Assembly: GCF_965279545.1 (NCBI RefSeq)
Contig: NZ_OZ257250.1
Coordinates: forward strand, 372,001 to 436,000
DNA from: Methylibium sp965279545
Lineage (GTDB): Bacteria > Pseudomonadota > Gammaproteobacteria > Burkholderiales > Burkholderiaceae_C
Direction: 5' to 3'
DNA length: 64,000 nt
In this document: positions 63,463-64,000 of the stretch, in pieces
Layout of the letters: each line of letters begins with the position of its first letter
Numbering within the stretch: position 1 is the stretch's first letter
Notes under the pieces: generated by a model
Told to the model about the DNA's origin: nothing
The model's input: the letters and a program-made list of their open reading frames with translations, nothing else
The model's database searches: none
Program-made: the position numbers and the translations under genes

Positions 63463-64000
63463 ATGAACGACATGACCCATCTTTCCGCCTTCGGCCTGAC
63501 GCACATCCCCGACACGCAGAGCGAGCGCGACGAGCGCCATCTGGCAATCCAGCGCGTCGGCGTGAAGGAGGTGCGCTATCCGCTGACCGTGCGCATCGGC
63601 GAGCACGCCTCGTCCACCGTGGCGAGCTGGAGTCTGGATGTCGCGCTGCCGGCGGAGCAGAAGGGCACGCACATGTCGCGCTTCGTGGCCTGGCTCGATG
63701 CGCTGAGCGCTTCGGGCAAGCCGCTCGATGCCGCCGCGCTGCGCGACGAACTGGTGCTGATGCTCGACAAGCTGCATGCGGTCGAAGGCCGCATCGAGGC
63801 GCGCTTCCCGTTCTTCATCCGCAAGCAGGCGCCGGTGTCGGGCGTGTCCAGCCTGCTCGACTACCAGGGCGCCTGGCTCGCCGAGCGCCGCGCCGGCGTC
63901 AGCACGGTGTGGTGCGAGGTGGTGGTGCCGGTCAAGAGCCTGTGCCCGTGCTCGAAGGAGATTTCCGACTACGGTGCGCACAACCAGCGCTCGCACGTGA
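63463..64000 (+). CDS. folE2: GTP cyclohydrolase FolE2, 5' part (3' end outside window)
   Basis: About 179 residues are present. The sequence opens MNDMTHLSAFGLTHIPDTQS and has FolE2 motifs: FVAWLDAL region, EARFPFFIRKQAPVSGVSSL and VVVPVKSLCPCSKEISDYGA, including the metal Cys. FolE2 makes dihydroneopterin triphosphate for folate or queuosine synthesis. The C-terminal part lies beyond the window. Confidence 0.94.
   Translation, partial: MNDMTHLSAFGLTHIPDTQSERDERHLAIQRVGVKEVRYPLTVRIGEHASSTVASWSLDVALPAEQKGTHMSRFVAWLDALSASGKPLDAAALRDELVLMLDKLHAVEGRIEARFPFFIRKQAPVSGVSSLLDYQGAWLAERRAGVSTVWCEVVVPVKSLCPCSKEISDYGAHNQRSHV

Noticed and set aside
61289..63547. 752-codon minus-strand frame opposite dxs
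   Set aside because: It is antisense to dxs, with composition typical of shadow frames.

Overview
The window looks like chromosomal DNA of a high-GC betaproteobacterium, most likely Burkholderiales (Comamonadaceae / Rubrivivax-Leptothrix type). The basis is the trimeric porin, the xseB-ispA-dxs-folE2 gene order, the branched-chain type ABC uptake operon and the many VanA/VanB-type oxygenase systems. No tools were run; family calls come from reading motifs.

Layout. (1) 1-585: the 3' end of serS and an intact tRNA-Ser(CGA). (2) 580-26947: a region bounded by two direct copies of a 287-bp segment that begins in the last bases of tRNA-Ser (580-866 and 26661-26947, same offset throughout). It looks like a tRNA-associated island. 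It holds remnants of a mobile-element gene set (a DUF3489-like fragment and a recombinase C-terminal HTH fragment), a VOC/MarR pair with a near-perfect operator palindrome, catabolic cluster A (2652-23867), an HxlR/quinone-reductase pair, and an iteron-like array of TTCCCTGTTC boxes with an exact 22-bp period just inside the right repeat. (3) 27014-44918: catabolic cluster B. (4) 45096-45225: the 3' stub of a LysR gene homologous to the LysR gene that opens cluster A. (5) 45233-64000: ordinary core genes (ABC-2 exporter, radical SAM, pirin, CpxPRA-like system, trpS, purN, uspA, sulfurtransferase, DMT permease, GbcA-like Rieske oxygenase, xseB-ispA-dxs, folE2).

Cluster A combines a LysR regulator, a citrate-synthase-family (citryl-CoA-lyase-like) protein, a class III CoA transferase, a DUF1302/DUF1329/YCF48/RND envelope module, a VOC dioxygenase, an alpha/beta hydrolase, an NmrA reductase, DoxX, a WrbA-type quinone reductase, three Rieske oxygenases with one ferredoxin-reductase, an acyl-CoA ligase and an orphan LeuC-type hydratase. 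I infer a pathway for a hydrophobic or methoxylated aromatic: the envelope module moves the substrate, Rieske enzymes demethylate or hydroxylate it, the VOC enzyme may open the ring, and the product is hydrated and split through CoA thioesters. The substrate is not known. The lyase-like protein appears to have Ser where this superfamily has its catalytic Asp, so its reaction may be unusual.

Cluster B combines a secreted carboxylesterase, two further Rieske oxygenases with one reductase, a porin, a LysR regulator, a translationally coupled FAD-monooxygenase / extradiol dioxygenase / FAH hydrolase set, a complete five-gene ABC uptake system, a GST with the SICSxK motif of reductive dehalogenases, and a glutathione reductase. 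It reads as uptake, activation and ring cleavage of an aromatic acid, possibly a halogenated or methoxylated one.
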